From CAZGOM01 sp964542875 (GTDB lineage: Bacteria; Planctomycetota; Phycisphaerae; Phycisphaerales; Phycisphaeraceae), in contig CAZIWA010000094.1 of NCBI GenBank assembly GCA_964542875.1, positions 1 through 21,969 on the forward strand: a stretch of 21,969 nucleotides of DNA, given 5' to 3'. Position 1 is the first letter of the stretch; each line of letters starts with the position of its first letter. A program made the translations under genes and the position numbers. This document shows, in pieces, positions 15,127-21,660 of the stretch. The notes under the pieces are model-generated. The model made no database searches. It worked only from the letters and a program-made list of their open reading frames with translations, and had not been told where the DNA came from.

Positions 15127-16548
15127 ATGAAACAAAATCACCTCCTCGCCCTGGCCATCACCGGCGCCCTCCTCACCGGCACCCCTTCCCTGCGCGCCGC
15201 GGACGACTGGCTCAACGGCGGTACCCCCGCGCCTGCACCTGCCAAATCCACCGACAAAGCCCCCTCCGCACCCCCTGCCTCCACCCCCGAAAAAAACCTT
15301 CCCCCCGGCACAGGCGGCACCGGCGCAGGCGGCTGGCTCTTCAGCTCTGACGGCGTTGCCCCCACCGCCCAGGAAGGCCCGCCCCCCGGCAATGGCGTCG
15401 CCCCCACGTCCGCCGAGGCAGCCGCCGCCCTCGCCGCCATGAAGCAAAAAGACCAGTTCTCCAAATTCTGGTCCACCTACGCCCGGGCCTATATCCCATG
15501 GGATAACGACTACGTCGCCCTCCCCGGCTACAACCCCCTCTACCCCAGCTCCAAAGGCGTCACCACCGAGCAGGCCGCCGAAAAAATGGGCAAAAAAGTC
15601 AACGTCCAAAACGGTCTGGTTTCCCGCCAAACCACCATTCCCCTGCCCCTGCCTGAAGCCCAGGCCGTCGCCATGACCCTCCCCACCATGGAAGTCGGTC
15701 AGTACGGTTTCATCCATTCCTTCAAGGTTGAAAAAATCCTCGGCCCGGACGAAATGATCGTCAACACCGTCTGGCTCATCGATCCTGAACTCACCCTCAA
15801 GGATAAAGAATCCCTGCTCGCCGAAGCCGAGCGCAAGGCCCGGATCATTGGCAACTCCAACGACGCCATGCGCAACAATAACAACAACAATTACTCCAAT
15901 AACAACAACAACTACGGGCCCAGCGCAAACACCCTGCTCTCAAACGCTCGAACCGAAATCAACGAGCTTTTCGCCGAGCGCGAAAAACTCATCGCCCGCC
16001 AGCGCACCACCTCCTTCTCCGGTTCCTTTAAGGTCAAAGGCTATTCCACCTCCAGCGTCACCGAAGGCCAGCGGTGGTCCGGCCCCACCGCTCAGGTCGG
16101 CAAAAGCGGCGCAGGCATGCAGGTCGCCGTCATCCGCATCGTAGATCTCAAGCCCGATAAGCAAAACAGCTCCATGAGCCGGTTTGGTTTAAAGGACGCC
16201 AAGAGCCGCCTCCCGGAAATCGTCCCCGCGTACTACTTCCGCAACGGGCTCACCCAGGAACAATTTGTCACCATGCTCGGCAAGTACGGCATGAGCCCCG
16301 ATCAGTTCGTCGACCTCGTCGTCTCTGAAATCAAAGCAGACTTGGCGGCTTCCAAGGACCGCGTCTTCATCGCCTTGCAGAAACTCCAGCAACAATGGCA
16401 GGAGCAAAAGAAAACCCAGGACGAAGAAGCCCGCAAGGAAGCCGAGAAAGCCGCCAAAGAGGCCGAAAAAGCAGCTAAGGAAGCTGAAAAGGCAGCCAAG
16501 GAAGCCGAACGCAAAGCCAAAGACCAGCAACGCAAATCCACCAAATAA
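15127..16548 (+). CDS. Secreted low-complexity protein with C-terminal charged helix
   Basis: A 473-residue protein I do not recognise. A signal peptide (residues 1-24, ending SLRA before ADDW) suggests export. A Pro/Ala/Gly-rich linker (31-95) follows, then a more ordered region (about 104-245). Residues 250-262 are almost pure Asn (coded by AAC/AAT runs at about 15873-15912). A second ordered region (265-420) contains FSGSFKVKGYSTSSV, and the C-terminus (about 436-468) has four near-identical heptads of the type AEKAAKE, a predicted highly charged single helix or coiled coil. GAAGGA lies eight bases before the ATG. It is divergent from the methyltransferase gene. A structural or envelope-spanning role would suit the layout, but there is no direct evidence. 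Confidence 0.75.
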   Translation: MKQNHLLALAITGALLTGTPSLRAADDWLNGGTPAPAPAKSTDKAPSAPPASTPEKNLPPGTGGTGAGGWLFSSDGVAPTAQEGPPPGNGVAPTSAEAAAALAAMKQKDQFSKFWSTYARAYIPWDNDYVALPGYNPLYPSSKGVTTEQAAEKMGKKVNVQNGLVSRQTTIPLPLPEAQAVAMTLPTMEVGQYGFIHSFKVEKILGPDEMIVNTVWLIDPELTLKDKESLLAEAERKARIIGNSNDAMRNNNNNNYSNNNNNYGPSANTLLSNARTEINELFAEREKLIARQRTTSFSGSFKVKGYSTSSVTEGQRWSGPTAQVGKSGAGMQVAVIRIVDLKPDKQNSSMSRFGLKDAKSRLPEIVPAYYFRNGLTQEQFVTMLGKYGMSPDQFVDLVVSEIKADLAASKDRVFIALQKLQQQWQEQKKTQDEEARKEAEKAAKEAEKAAKEAEKAAKEAERKAKDQQRKSTK

Positions 16549-16571
16549 CCATCAACTCAATCCGCCTCCGC

Positions 16572-16594
16572 GGGGACAGGTCCCCCTTTCCCGC
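16572..16594 (+). terminator. Hairpin after the low-complexity secreted protein
   Basis: GGGGAC-AG-GTCCCC (16572-16585) is a perfect 6-base-pair stem, followed by CCTTTCCCGC, whose CCCGC could also pair with the GCGGG just upstream. It lies 23 bases after the stop. It may be a weak terminator or a REP-like remnant; GGGGAC palindromes are common in REP elements. The T-run is only three bases. Confidence 0.4.
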
Positions 16595-16648
16595 TGCGCC
16601 AACAAAAACCACATCACATCGCTTCCCCATTTCCGCTCGCAAATTTCA

Positions 16649-16678
16649 TTTACCCCACAAAATCCCAACTGCTATAAT
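16649..16678 (+). promoter_or_regulatory. Predicted sigma70-type promoter for the zinc-ribbon membrane protein
   Basis: A perfect TATAAT (16673-16678) is preceded at 18 bases by TTTACC (16649-16654). The leader to the ATG at 16702 would be about 17 bases. Confidence 0.5.
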
Positions 16679-16701
16679 CTTGACATTTCCAGGGACACCC
16701 A

Positions 16702-17208
16702 ATGCCCGAAAACAGCTCAATCTCCGATAACCGCAAATTCCTCTACACCCTCGGCGGCGGCCTCATGGTCATCGGCTTCCTCCTCTTCCTCTGCCCTTTC
16801 GTCTTCGGCATCATGTCCATGCGCAACGGCCCAGGCTTCAACATGGCCAGCGAAAGCCGCTCCGCCGCCAACGCCTTCGGTGCCGCTTTCGTCGGCTTCA
16901 TCCTCCTCTTCATCGGCGGCTTCATCCGCGGCACCGCAGCCAAAGGCCTCGCCGGCTCCGGCGTCATCCTCGACCCCGACCAGGCCCGCGAAGACCTCAA
17001 ACCCTGGAACAAAGCCGCAGGCGGAATGACCAGCGACATACTTCAGGAAATCCCCGTCGTCCAGAAATTCGAAAACGCCATCGACCGCGCAAACACCCCA
17101 ACCACCTCCCAGCCCACCAAAGAAGTCATCAAAATCCGCTGCCAGGCCTGCAAAACCCTAAATGACGAAGACGCCACCTTCTGCAAAAACTGCGCAGTAA
17201 AACTCTAA
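16702..17208 (+). CDS. Two-helix membrane protein with C-terminal zinc ribbon
   Basis: A 168-residue protein. Two hydrophobic helices (about 14-38 and 57-77) are separated by a short loop containing GPGFNM. A soluble segment (80-145) follows, then a zinc-ribbon module with CQAC and CKNC (C-x2-C, 12-residue spacer, C-x2-C) at the very C-terminus. Proteins with a membrane anchor and a terminal zinc ribbon are common and mostly uncharacterised in planctomycetes. AGGGA lies before the ATG. The next gene starts 11 bases after its stop, so the two are probably cotranscribed. Function unknown. Confidence 0.78.
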   Translation: MPENSSISDNRKFLYTLGGGLMVIGFLLFLCPFVFGIMSMRNGPGFNMASESRSAANAFGAAFVGFILLFIGGFIRGTAAKGLAGSGVILDPDQAREDLKPWNKAAGGMTSDILQEIPVVQKFENAIDRANTPTTSQPTKEVIKIRCQACKTLNDEDATFCKNCAVKL

Positions 17209-17219
17209 ACCAGCTCCGT

Positions 17220-17471
17220 ATGCCTGACCACGACAACGCTCCCGCCGCTCCCGACCAGGCCGCATTACGCCTGGGCCTGATCTTTTATGGCCTGGGATAC
17301 CTGATCAATATGTGCCCGGTGATCTACGTAAGCGTCTGCATAGGTCAAGGAGCAAACACCGATCCCGCCTTCAATATGAAGTACCTGGCGGTTGCCTTGA
17401 TCTTCTCCGCCATGGGGATGGGCTTCATCGTCAAGGGTGCCCTGCTGCGCAAACGCGCCATGCCCCATTGA
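17220..17471 (+). CDS. Small two-helix membrane protein
   Basis: An 83-residue protein with hydrophobic helices at about 17-41 and 54-75. It shares landmarks in the same order with the membrane part of the preceding protein: a CP pair at the end of the first helix, a loop ending in P-x-F-N-M (DPAFNM versus GPGFNM), and a basic stretch after the second helix. It lacks the zinc ribbon. The short gap to the upstream gene suggests an operon and possibly a joint complex. No clear ribosome site precedes the ATG. I do not recognise a family. Confidence 0.68.
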   Translation: MPDHDNAPAAPDQAALRLGLIFYGLGYLINMCPVIYVSVCIGQGANTDPAFNMKYLAVALIFSAMGMGFIVKGALLRKRAMPH

Positions 17472-17488
17472 CTTTCTTGCTCTACCCA

Positions 17489-17516
17489 GCCCCTAGACCC
17501 CAGACCCCAGCCCCTT
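17489..17516. repeat. Degenerate 7-base tract, site 6
   Basis: Four units in phase: GCCCCTA (17489), two copies of GACCCCA (17496, 17503) and GCCCCTT (17510). It lies between convergent genes. The stop codon of the deacetylase gene (17493-17495) is in the first unit, and the other units encode its final residues. Confidence 0.6.
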
Positions 17517-18287
17517 CCCTCGCTCCCCAATCCACTCCGAAAACGTCACAAACTCCCCCTTGCCCTTAAGCCATCCGACAAACCCGTCCAGCCGCTCCAG
17601 CATCCGGTCGTTATCGATCCGCCGGATGTACCCCGGGATCGCCGGGTAAGGGGATAGATCCATAAACTCCCACGGGTGAAAAAACAGGTTCACCACGTCG
17701 TCGTACTTGAGCGTCCACGCCGTCAGTGCCTTGAGGATCGGCACAGGCACCACCTTGAAGCTCAGCCAGAAAAGCGGGAACCGAATCATCGGCGTCGCCG
17801 AGATCGGCACATTCAGCAGGCTCCCCGTCTTGTAAGGCCGCCTGGGCTTCATCAAGTTGTTGTACCGGCCCGGCAGCCAGATCGGGTTTTCCGAACTGTT
17901 GTACGTGTACCCCGCCTCGGCGATTTTTCCCCGATCCGTTTCCGCCAGCCGAGGCCGCCGAAACCCCACCACCGGCGTCTGCGTGATCTCTTCCAGCTTC
18001 TCCCGGCTGGCTCGCAAATCCCCATCTTCAAACGTCGAATGGTTAAACGCGTGCGATGCGATCTCATGCCGCTGGGCCATCCGGCGCGCCAGGTCAGGCC
18101 GCTCCACCGCAAACCTTGCCGTCGTGAACATCGTCGCCTTCACGCCGTGCCGGTCCAGCAGGTCCAGCACTTTTTCCGTGCCTGCCGCGCCCACCTTCAT
18201 CTGCGTCTCAAAGGGCACGGCCTGGCCGAACTCGACAGGTATGTCGAACTCCTCGACATCAAAGCTTAAAAGCACTTTCTTAGTCAT
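17493..18287 (-). CDS. Polysaccharide deacetylase (NodB-like) family protein
   Basis: A 264-residue protein with the carbohydrate esterase family 4 fold. These enzymes use a divalent metal to remove N- or O-acetyl groups from glycans. Motif 1 is LSFDVEEFD (7-15, catalytic Asp10), motif 2 is SHAFNHSTF with the metal-binding His79/His83 pair, motif 3 is GFRRPRLA (108-115), and LFFHPWEF (201-208) supplies the late histidine His204. There is no signal peptide, so it probably acts on cytoplasmic or lipid-linked substrates. Its start overlaps the end of the glycosyltransferase gene by eight bases (ATGACTAA), indicating translational coupling and a shared pathway. The C-terminal GLGSGV is encoded by a 7-base tract and is probably not part of the fold. 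Confidence 0.88.
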   Translation of the reverse strand: MTKKVLLSFDVEEFDIPVEFGQAVPFETQMKVGAAGTEKVLDLLDRHGVKATMFTTARFAVERPDLARRMAQRHEIASHAFNHSTFEDGDLRASREKLEEITQTPVVGFRRPRLAETDRGKIAEAGYTYNSSENPIWLPGRYNNLMKPRRPYKTGSLLNVPISATPMIRFPLFWLSFKVVPVPILKALTAWTLKYDDVVNLFFHPWEFMDLSPYPAIPGYIRRIDNDRMLERLDGFVGWLKGKGEFVTFSEWIGERGKGLGSGV

Positions 18288-19125
18288 AGCGACCGCGCAG
18301 CCCGTTGGCCCGCACCCGGGCCAGGTCCCAGAACATCTTGATCGGGTCCACCAGCAGGTTCATGGATGAGCCCTTGGAGTTATGGTCATCCGAAACATGT
18401 GCTGGCATCTCGGCGATCGTGTACTTCTTGCGCCTTGCGATGAAGATCAGTTCCACATCAAACGCAAAGCCTTTGAGCCTCAGGTGGGAGAAGATAAAAA
18501 ACGCAGCTTCGCGTTTAAACCCCTTCACCCCGGCCTGCGTGTCCGTATAAGGAATCCCCGTCACCACCCACATCAGCCGGTTGAACGCTTCGCCCATGAA
18601 CCACCGGAGGAACGACCGCTTGTTCCCGCCTTCTTCCCGGATCAGCGAGCGCGAGCCGATCACCACGTCGTGGCTCTCCAGCAGTTTGCGCATCGGTGCA
18701 AGGTGGTCCAGCGAATATGCCAGGTCCCCGTCCATGAACATGATCGACTCCCCATGCGTGTGAAACACGCCGGTCTTGATCGCATGTCCTTTGCCGCCGT
18801 TGGTCTTGTAGCTCACCAGCCGGATGTTGGTCGGCGTGCCCGGTTCGCCCAGCAGCGCGATCACTTTTTCCGCAGTGTCATCAGGCGAGCCATCGTTGAC
18901 AAACACGAATTCCACATCCCCGTGCGCCTGCGCATATTGCTTCACTGCGCCAAACGTCTGGGCGATCCCATGGCTGTATTTGTAGATCGGCAGCACCACC
19001 GACATCACATATTTCACTTCACCTGACGCCACCGCCCCGGGATAAACCGTCACTTCGGACGGCCCCGTACGCGCCCCTTTCGCGTCCGCCCGCACCTGGC
19101 CCGGTACACTTGTGCTCACAGTCAT
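18280..19125 (-). CDS. Glycosyltransferase family 2, polyprenyl-phosphate sugar synthase-like
   Basis: A 281-residue GT-A fold enzyme. After an unordered N-terminus (1-38) come MSVVLPIYKY (41-50), VFVNDGSPDDT (74-84), the NGGKGHAIKTG segment (109-119), the metal-binding DGD (132-134), GSRS (157-160) and TDTQAGVKGFKR (194-205). This order matches dolichyl/undecaprenyl-phosphate glucose or mannose synthases, which charge a lipid carrier with one sugar. It has no membrane helices after the catalytic domain. The ATG at 19125 has AAGGA five bases upstream; a start five codons earlier is less likely. It is followed, with overlap, by the deacetylase, so the pair may make and trim a lipid-linked sugar for a surface glycan. 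The sugar is unknown. Confidence 0.9.
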   Translation of the reverse strand: MTVSTSVPGQVRADAKGARTGPSEVTVYPGAVASGEVKYVMSVVLPIYKYSHGIAQTFGAVKQYAQAHGDVEFVFVNDGSPDDTAEKVIALLGEPGTPTNIRLVSYKTNGGKGHAIKTGVFHTHGESIMFMDGDLAYSLDHLAPMRKLLESHDVVIGSRSLIREEGGNKRSFLRWFMGEAFNRLMWVVTGIPYTDTQAGVKGFKREAAFFIFSHLRLKGFAFDVELIFIARRKKYTIAEMPAHVSDDHNSKGSSMNLLVDPIKMFWDLARVRANGLRGRYD

Positions 19126-19185
19126 GAAGATCCTTGACACGGGTCACCATCGCCTCGGTCGTCCTGACCTGAGGCCCATCCGGTA

Positions 19186-19194
19186 AGTATACCA
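19186..19194 (-). promoter_or_regulatory. Extended -10 element upstream of the glycosyltransferase gene
   Basis: On the minus strand the sequence is TGGTATACT, matching the TGnTATAAT extended -10 form with one mismatch. The leader would be about 55 bases. Confidence 0.35.
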
Positions 19195-19365
19195 CCCCCA
19201 CATGCCCCACCTCTGGGCCTTGCCCGGCGCACTTGATTCCCGCCCATACCCAGGACAATCGCATCGTATTATCTTTAATCCCGCAAGGATTTACCGCAAT
19301 TATTCGGCCCCTTTTTGTTTTCTTTCTTTACCTTTATTTGCCCCCTCCCGTTTTCCGCCTCTTCC

Positions 19366-19389
19366 CTTCGCGTCTTCGCGCCTTCGCGG
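19366..19389. repeat. Triple 8-base repeat, CTTCGCGN
   Basis: Three adjacent units CTTCGCG plus T, C and G in turn, followed by GTAAAAAA. From memory, sequences of this type (three near-identical 8- or 9-base units such as CTTTGCG) recur between genes in several unrelated phyla. It lies in a noncoding region. Confidence 0.65.
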
Positions 19390-19580
19390 TAAAAAATCCT
19401 CTCCCGGTTTTCACTCTTTCTCCTCAGCGCTCAAAAACGGCCATCCTCATCTGAGCCCCTACCCCAAAAATCCATTGGTTTTTTCGCTCATTCTGGTTTA
19501 ATGGAAGCCCAATAGGATGATTCGGTTCCCGACCATTTTTTGTTTTGATGGTTTTCACCCCGCGCCAAAAGGTCGCACAA

Positions 19581-20438
19581 ATGCACCGATCTTTTCTTCG
19601 CTCTGGCTTCACGCTCGTTGAACTCCTCATCGTCATTGCCATCATTGGCGCCCTGGTCGCCGTCCTTCTGCCGGCCATCAGCAAGGCCCGTGAAAACTCC
19701 TGGACGATCATCTGCGCCTCCAACATGCGCCAGCTCGGCGTCGCCGCTGCCGCCTACCAGCAGAACAACAAGCAGTTCTTCCCCATCGCCGTCATGTTCC
19801 CCGCCACTGCGGCGAATCCCATCCCCGTCGCCCTCGCCGAGATGTGGTACAAAACCTTGGACATCTATCTGGGCGAAGCCCAGATGTACACCTACGCCAA
19901 GCGCAAGCGCACCATCTTGTCGGGCCAGATTGCTTCCCCCGGCATTGCTTCCGTCTACGCCTGCCCCGCCACCCGTGGCAAAATTCAAACCACCCTCGCA
20001 GACCCCACCGATTGCTTCGGCGGCATGAACGCCGATTACGCACTTAACGCCTGCTTCACCGGCTACAGCTCCGGCTATCAAGCCTCCACCGGCAAGCGTT
20101 TCTGGTTTGAAACCCCCAAGCGCAACGCCGCCAACCCCTCCGCCGCGTTCCTCATGACCGACGGCAACGCCGGCGACGGTTCCTCCTACCTCTCCTACGC
20201 CGCCACCGGCTCCTATTACGAAACCACCGGCGCCATCTACACCACCCTTCCCGACTATCGGATGAACTACGTCCGCCATACCAACCGAACCGCCAACTAC
20301 CTCTTCGCTGACGGCCACGCCCAGACCGGCTGGACCTGGGCCCAAACCACCTATTACGCCTACGGGCCTGACTTCACCATCCGCAACAACTTCTGGCGCG
20401 GCCAGGACCAGCGCCCCGACGGCGTCGTCTACTACTGA
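19581..20438 (+). CDS. Prepilin-like protein, first of a tandem pair
   Basis: A 285-residue protein. The leader MHRSFLRSG is followed by FTLVELLIVIAIIGALVAVL, a canonical prepilin signal with Gly before the cut and Glu at +5. The body has conserved cysteines in CASN (about 51) and CPATRG, and the C-terminus has RHTNRTANYLFADGHAQTG, the family's DGH motif. About 40 residues follow that motif, ending in GPDFTIRNN and FWRGQDQRPDG. An AAAAGG site eight bases before the ATG at 19581 decides the start over an earlier one at 19545. It is clearly paralogous to the next gene over its whole length. No secretion or pilus-assembly gene is nearby, so its machinery must be encoded elsewhere. Confidence 0.88.
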   Translation: MHRSFLRSGFTLVELLIVIAIIGALVAVLLPAISKARENSWTIICASNMRQLGVAAAAYQQNNKQFFPIAVMFPATAANPIPVALAEMWYKTLDIYLGEAQMYTYAKRKRTILSGQIASPGIASVYACPATRGKIQTTLADPTDCFGGMNADYALNACFTGYSSGYQASTGKRFWFETPKRNAANPSAAFLMTDGNAGDGSSYLSYAATGSYYETTGAIYTTLPDYRMNYVRHTNRTANYLFADGHAQTGWTWAQTTYYAYGPDFTIRNNFWRGQDQRPDGVVYY

Positions 20439-20706
20439 TTCGGATTGGGGCCTTTGAATAATCTCCGTGCCACTCGTCGGCTTGCCCAGTATCCCGCTGG
20501 ACCCTCAAAACACGTGGAAACTTACACTCATGATCGGCATCGACGGATGAATCCCACCTCCTGATCCAAGTCTGTAGGATTATTGAACGGTCCCAATTCG
20601 TAATTCCGCCCGCCTCCTCATTTCCCATTTTCAATCGCCAAACCCCTCATTATGATGAGTCGATCGCTATTGCATTCATTTCGCTTCGCTCACCCGGAAA
20701 GCCCCC
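20439..20706. other. Gap between the tandem pilin-like genes
   Basis: 268 bases with no supported gene, terminator or RNA. A promoter candidate lies near its right end; otherwise I see nothing definite. Confidence 0.4.
20628..20656 (+). promoter_or_regulatory. Predicted promoter for the second tandem pilin-like gene
   Basis: TTTTCA (20628-20633) and TATGAT (20651-20656) are separated by 17 bases. The leader would be about 44 bases. Its presence suggests the two paralogues are transcribed separately. Confidence 0.35.
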
Positions 20707-21570
20707 ATGCCACGTCACACGCGATACCACGCCTTCACGCTTGTTGAGCTTCTGGTCGTCATCGCCATCATCGGCGTGCTCGTCTCCATGCTCCTCCCCG
20801 CGCTCTCCAAAACCCGTGAAAACGCCTGGACCGTTATCTGTGCCTCCAACCTTCGCCAGCAGGGCCTCGCCGCAGGCAGCTACCAATCCGACAACAAACA
20901 CTACAACCCCATTGCCTGCATGGCCCCCGCCCCCTACTACGGCGGAAACAACGCCCCCCTCGTCGAACGCTGGTACAAAGCCGTCGATCCCTACCTCGGC
21001 AACTCCCAACTCTGGGACTACGTCAAACGCAAACGCACCTTCATCGGCTACGAAATGACCTCCCCCGGCATCGCCTCTCCCTATACCTGCCCGGCCACCC
21101 GCGGCGTTGCCCGCTCCACTTACGGAATCACTTCCAACTGCCTCGCCGCCTATGACGCCGACTACGCCATGAATGCCTCCTTCACCGGCTACAGCATGGG
21201 CGCAGACGCCGCCACCGGCCGGCGCTTCTGGTACGAAACACCCAAACGCGACGCCATGAACCCCGCCAAAGCCTGGCTCCTTTCCGATGGTGATACCTGG
21301 TTCTCCGGCTCCGCCTACGAGTCCTACGCCTCCACCAGCGCCGCCATCGAAATGACAGGCGGCATCTTCACCGGGTCCCTCTGGGAACCCCGGCTCAAAT
21401 ACGTCCGCCACACCAACGAAACCACCAACTACCTCTTCGGCGACGGCCACGCCGAAACCGGTTGGGACTACGCCAAAACCGTCTACCACGCCTACGGCCC
21501 GGACTTCACCATCCGCAACAACTTCTGGCGCGGCCAGGACAAACGCCCAGACGGCCTCGTCTTCTATTAA
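20707..21570 (+). CDS. Prepilin-like protein, second of a tandem pair
   Basis: A 287-residue paralogue of the preceding protein. The leader MPRHTRYHA ends in Ala rather than Gly before FTLVELLVVIAIIGVLVSML. Shared blocks include the REN(S/A)WT and ICASN segment, SPGIAS followed by CPATRG, DADYAMNASFTGYS, and the C-terminal RHTNETTNYLFGDGHAETG and FTIRNNFWRGQD segments. Between the blocks the two proteins differ markedly, so the duplication is not very recent, although one 39-base stretch near the 3' end is identical. A weak GGAAAG ribosome site precedes the ATG. It ends 12 bases before another 7-base tract and converges on the permease gene. Confidence 0.88.
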   Translation: MPRHTRYHAFTLVELLVVIAIIGVLVSMLLPALSKTRENAWTVICASNLRQQGLAAGSYQSDNKHYNPIACMAPAPYYGGNNAPLVERWYKAVDPYLGNSQLWDYVKRKRTFIGYEMTSPGIASPYTCPATRGVARSTYGITSNCLAAYDADYAMNASFTGYSMGADAATGRRFWYETPKRDAMNPAKAWLLSDGDTWFSGSAYESYASTSAAIEMTGGIFTGSLWEPRLKYVRHTNETTNYLFGDGHAETGWDYAKTVYHAYGPDFTIRNNFWRGQDKRPDGLVFY

Positions 21571-21582
21571 ACCGGAAGCCCA

Positions 21583-21643
21583 AACTCCACTCATCAACTC
21601 TGCTCTTCGACGCGGGACACCGGACCCACGACACGCGACTCCA
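21583..21643 (+). repeat. Degenerate 7-base tract, site 7
   Basis: After AACTCCA (21583) and AACTCTG (21596), each followed by a six-base unit, five units run in perfect phase from 21609: GACGCGG, GACACCG, and on to GACTCCA at 21637. All five start with GAC. It lies between convergent genes. Confidence 0.7.
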
Positions 21644-21660
21644 CTCCATCCCAGGGTGGC

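Larger units (their letters stand above)
19126..19580. other. Noncoding divergent region between glycosyltransferase and pilin-like genes
   Basis: 455 bases without a convincing gene. On the minus strand TGGTATACT (19186-19194) is a good extended -10 box for the glycosyltransferase, with no matching -35. On the plus strand TTGGTT (19475-19480) and TTTAAT (19497-19502), 16 bases apart, are a weak promoter candidate for the pilin-like gene. The middle (about 19308-19350) is T-rich and less GC-rich than the rest of the window, and is followed by a triple 8-base repeat. Confidence 0.5.

Noticed and set aside
19202..19501. Open frame of 99 codons in the divergent gap
   Set aside because: It crosses the T-rich region and the CTTCGCG repeat, has no ribosome site and shows no recognisable domain.
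20650..21597. 315-codon open frame antisense to the second tandem pilin-like gene
   Set aside because: Gly/Val/Asp-rich shadow translation; the opposite strand has a clear prepilin signal and family motif.
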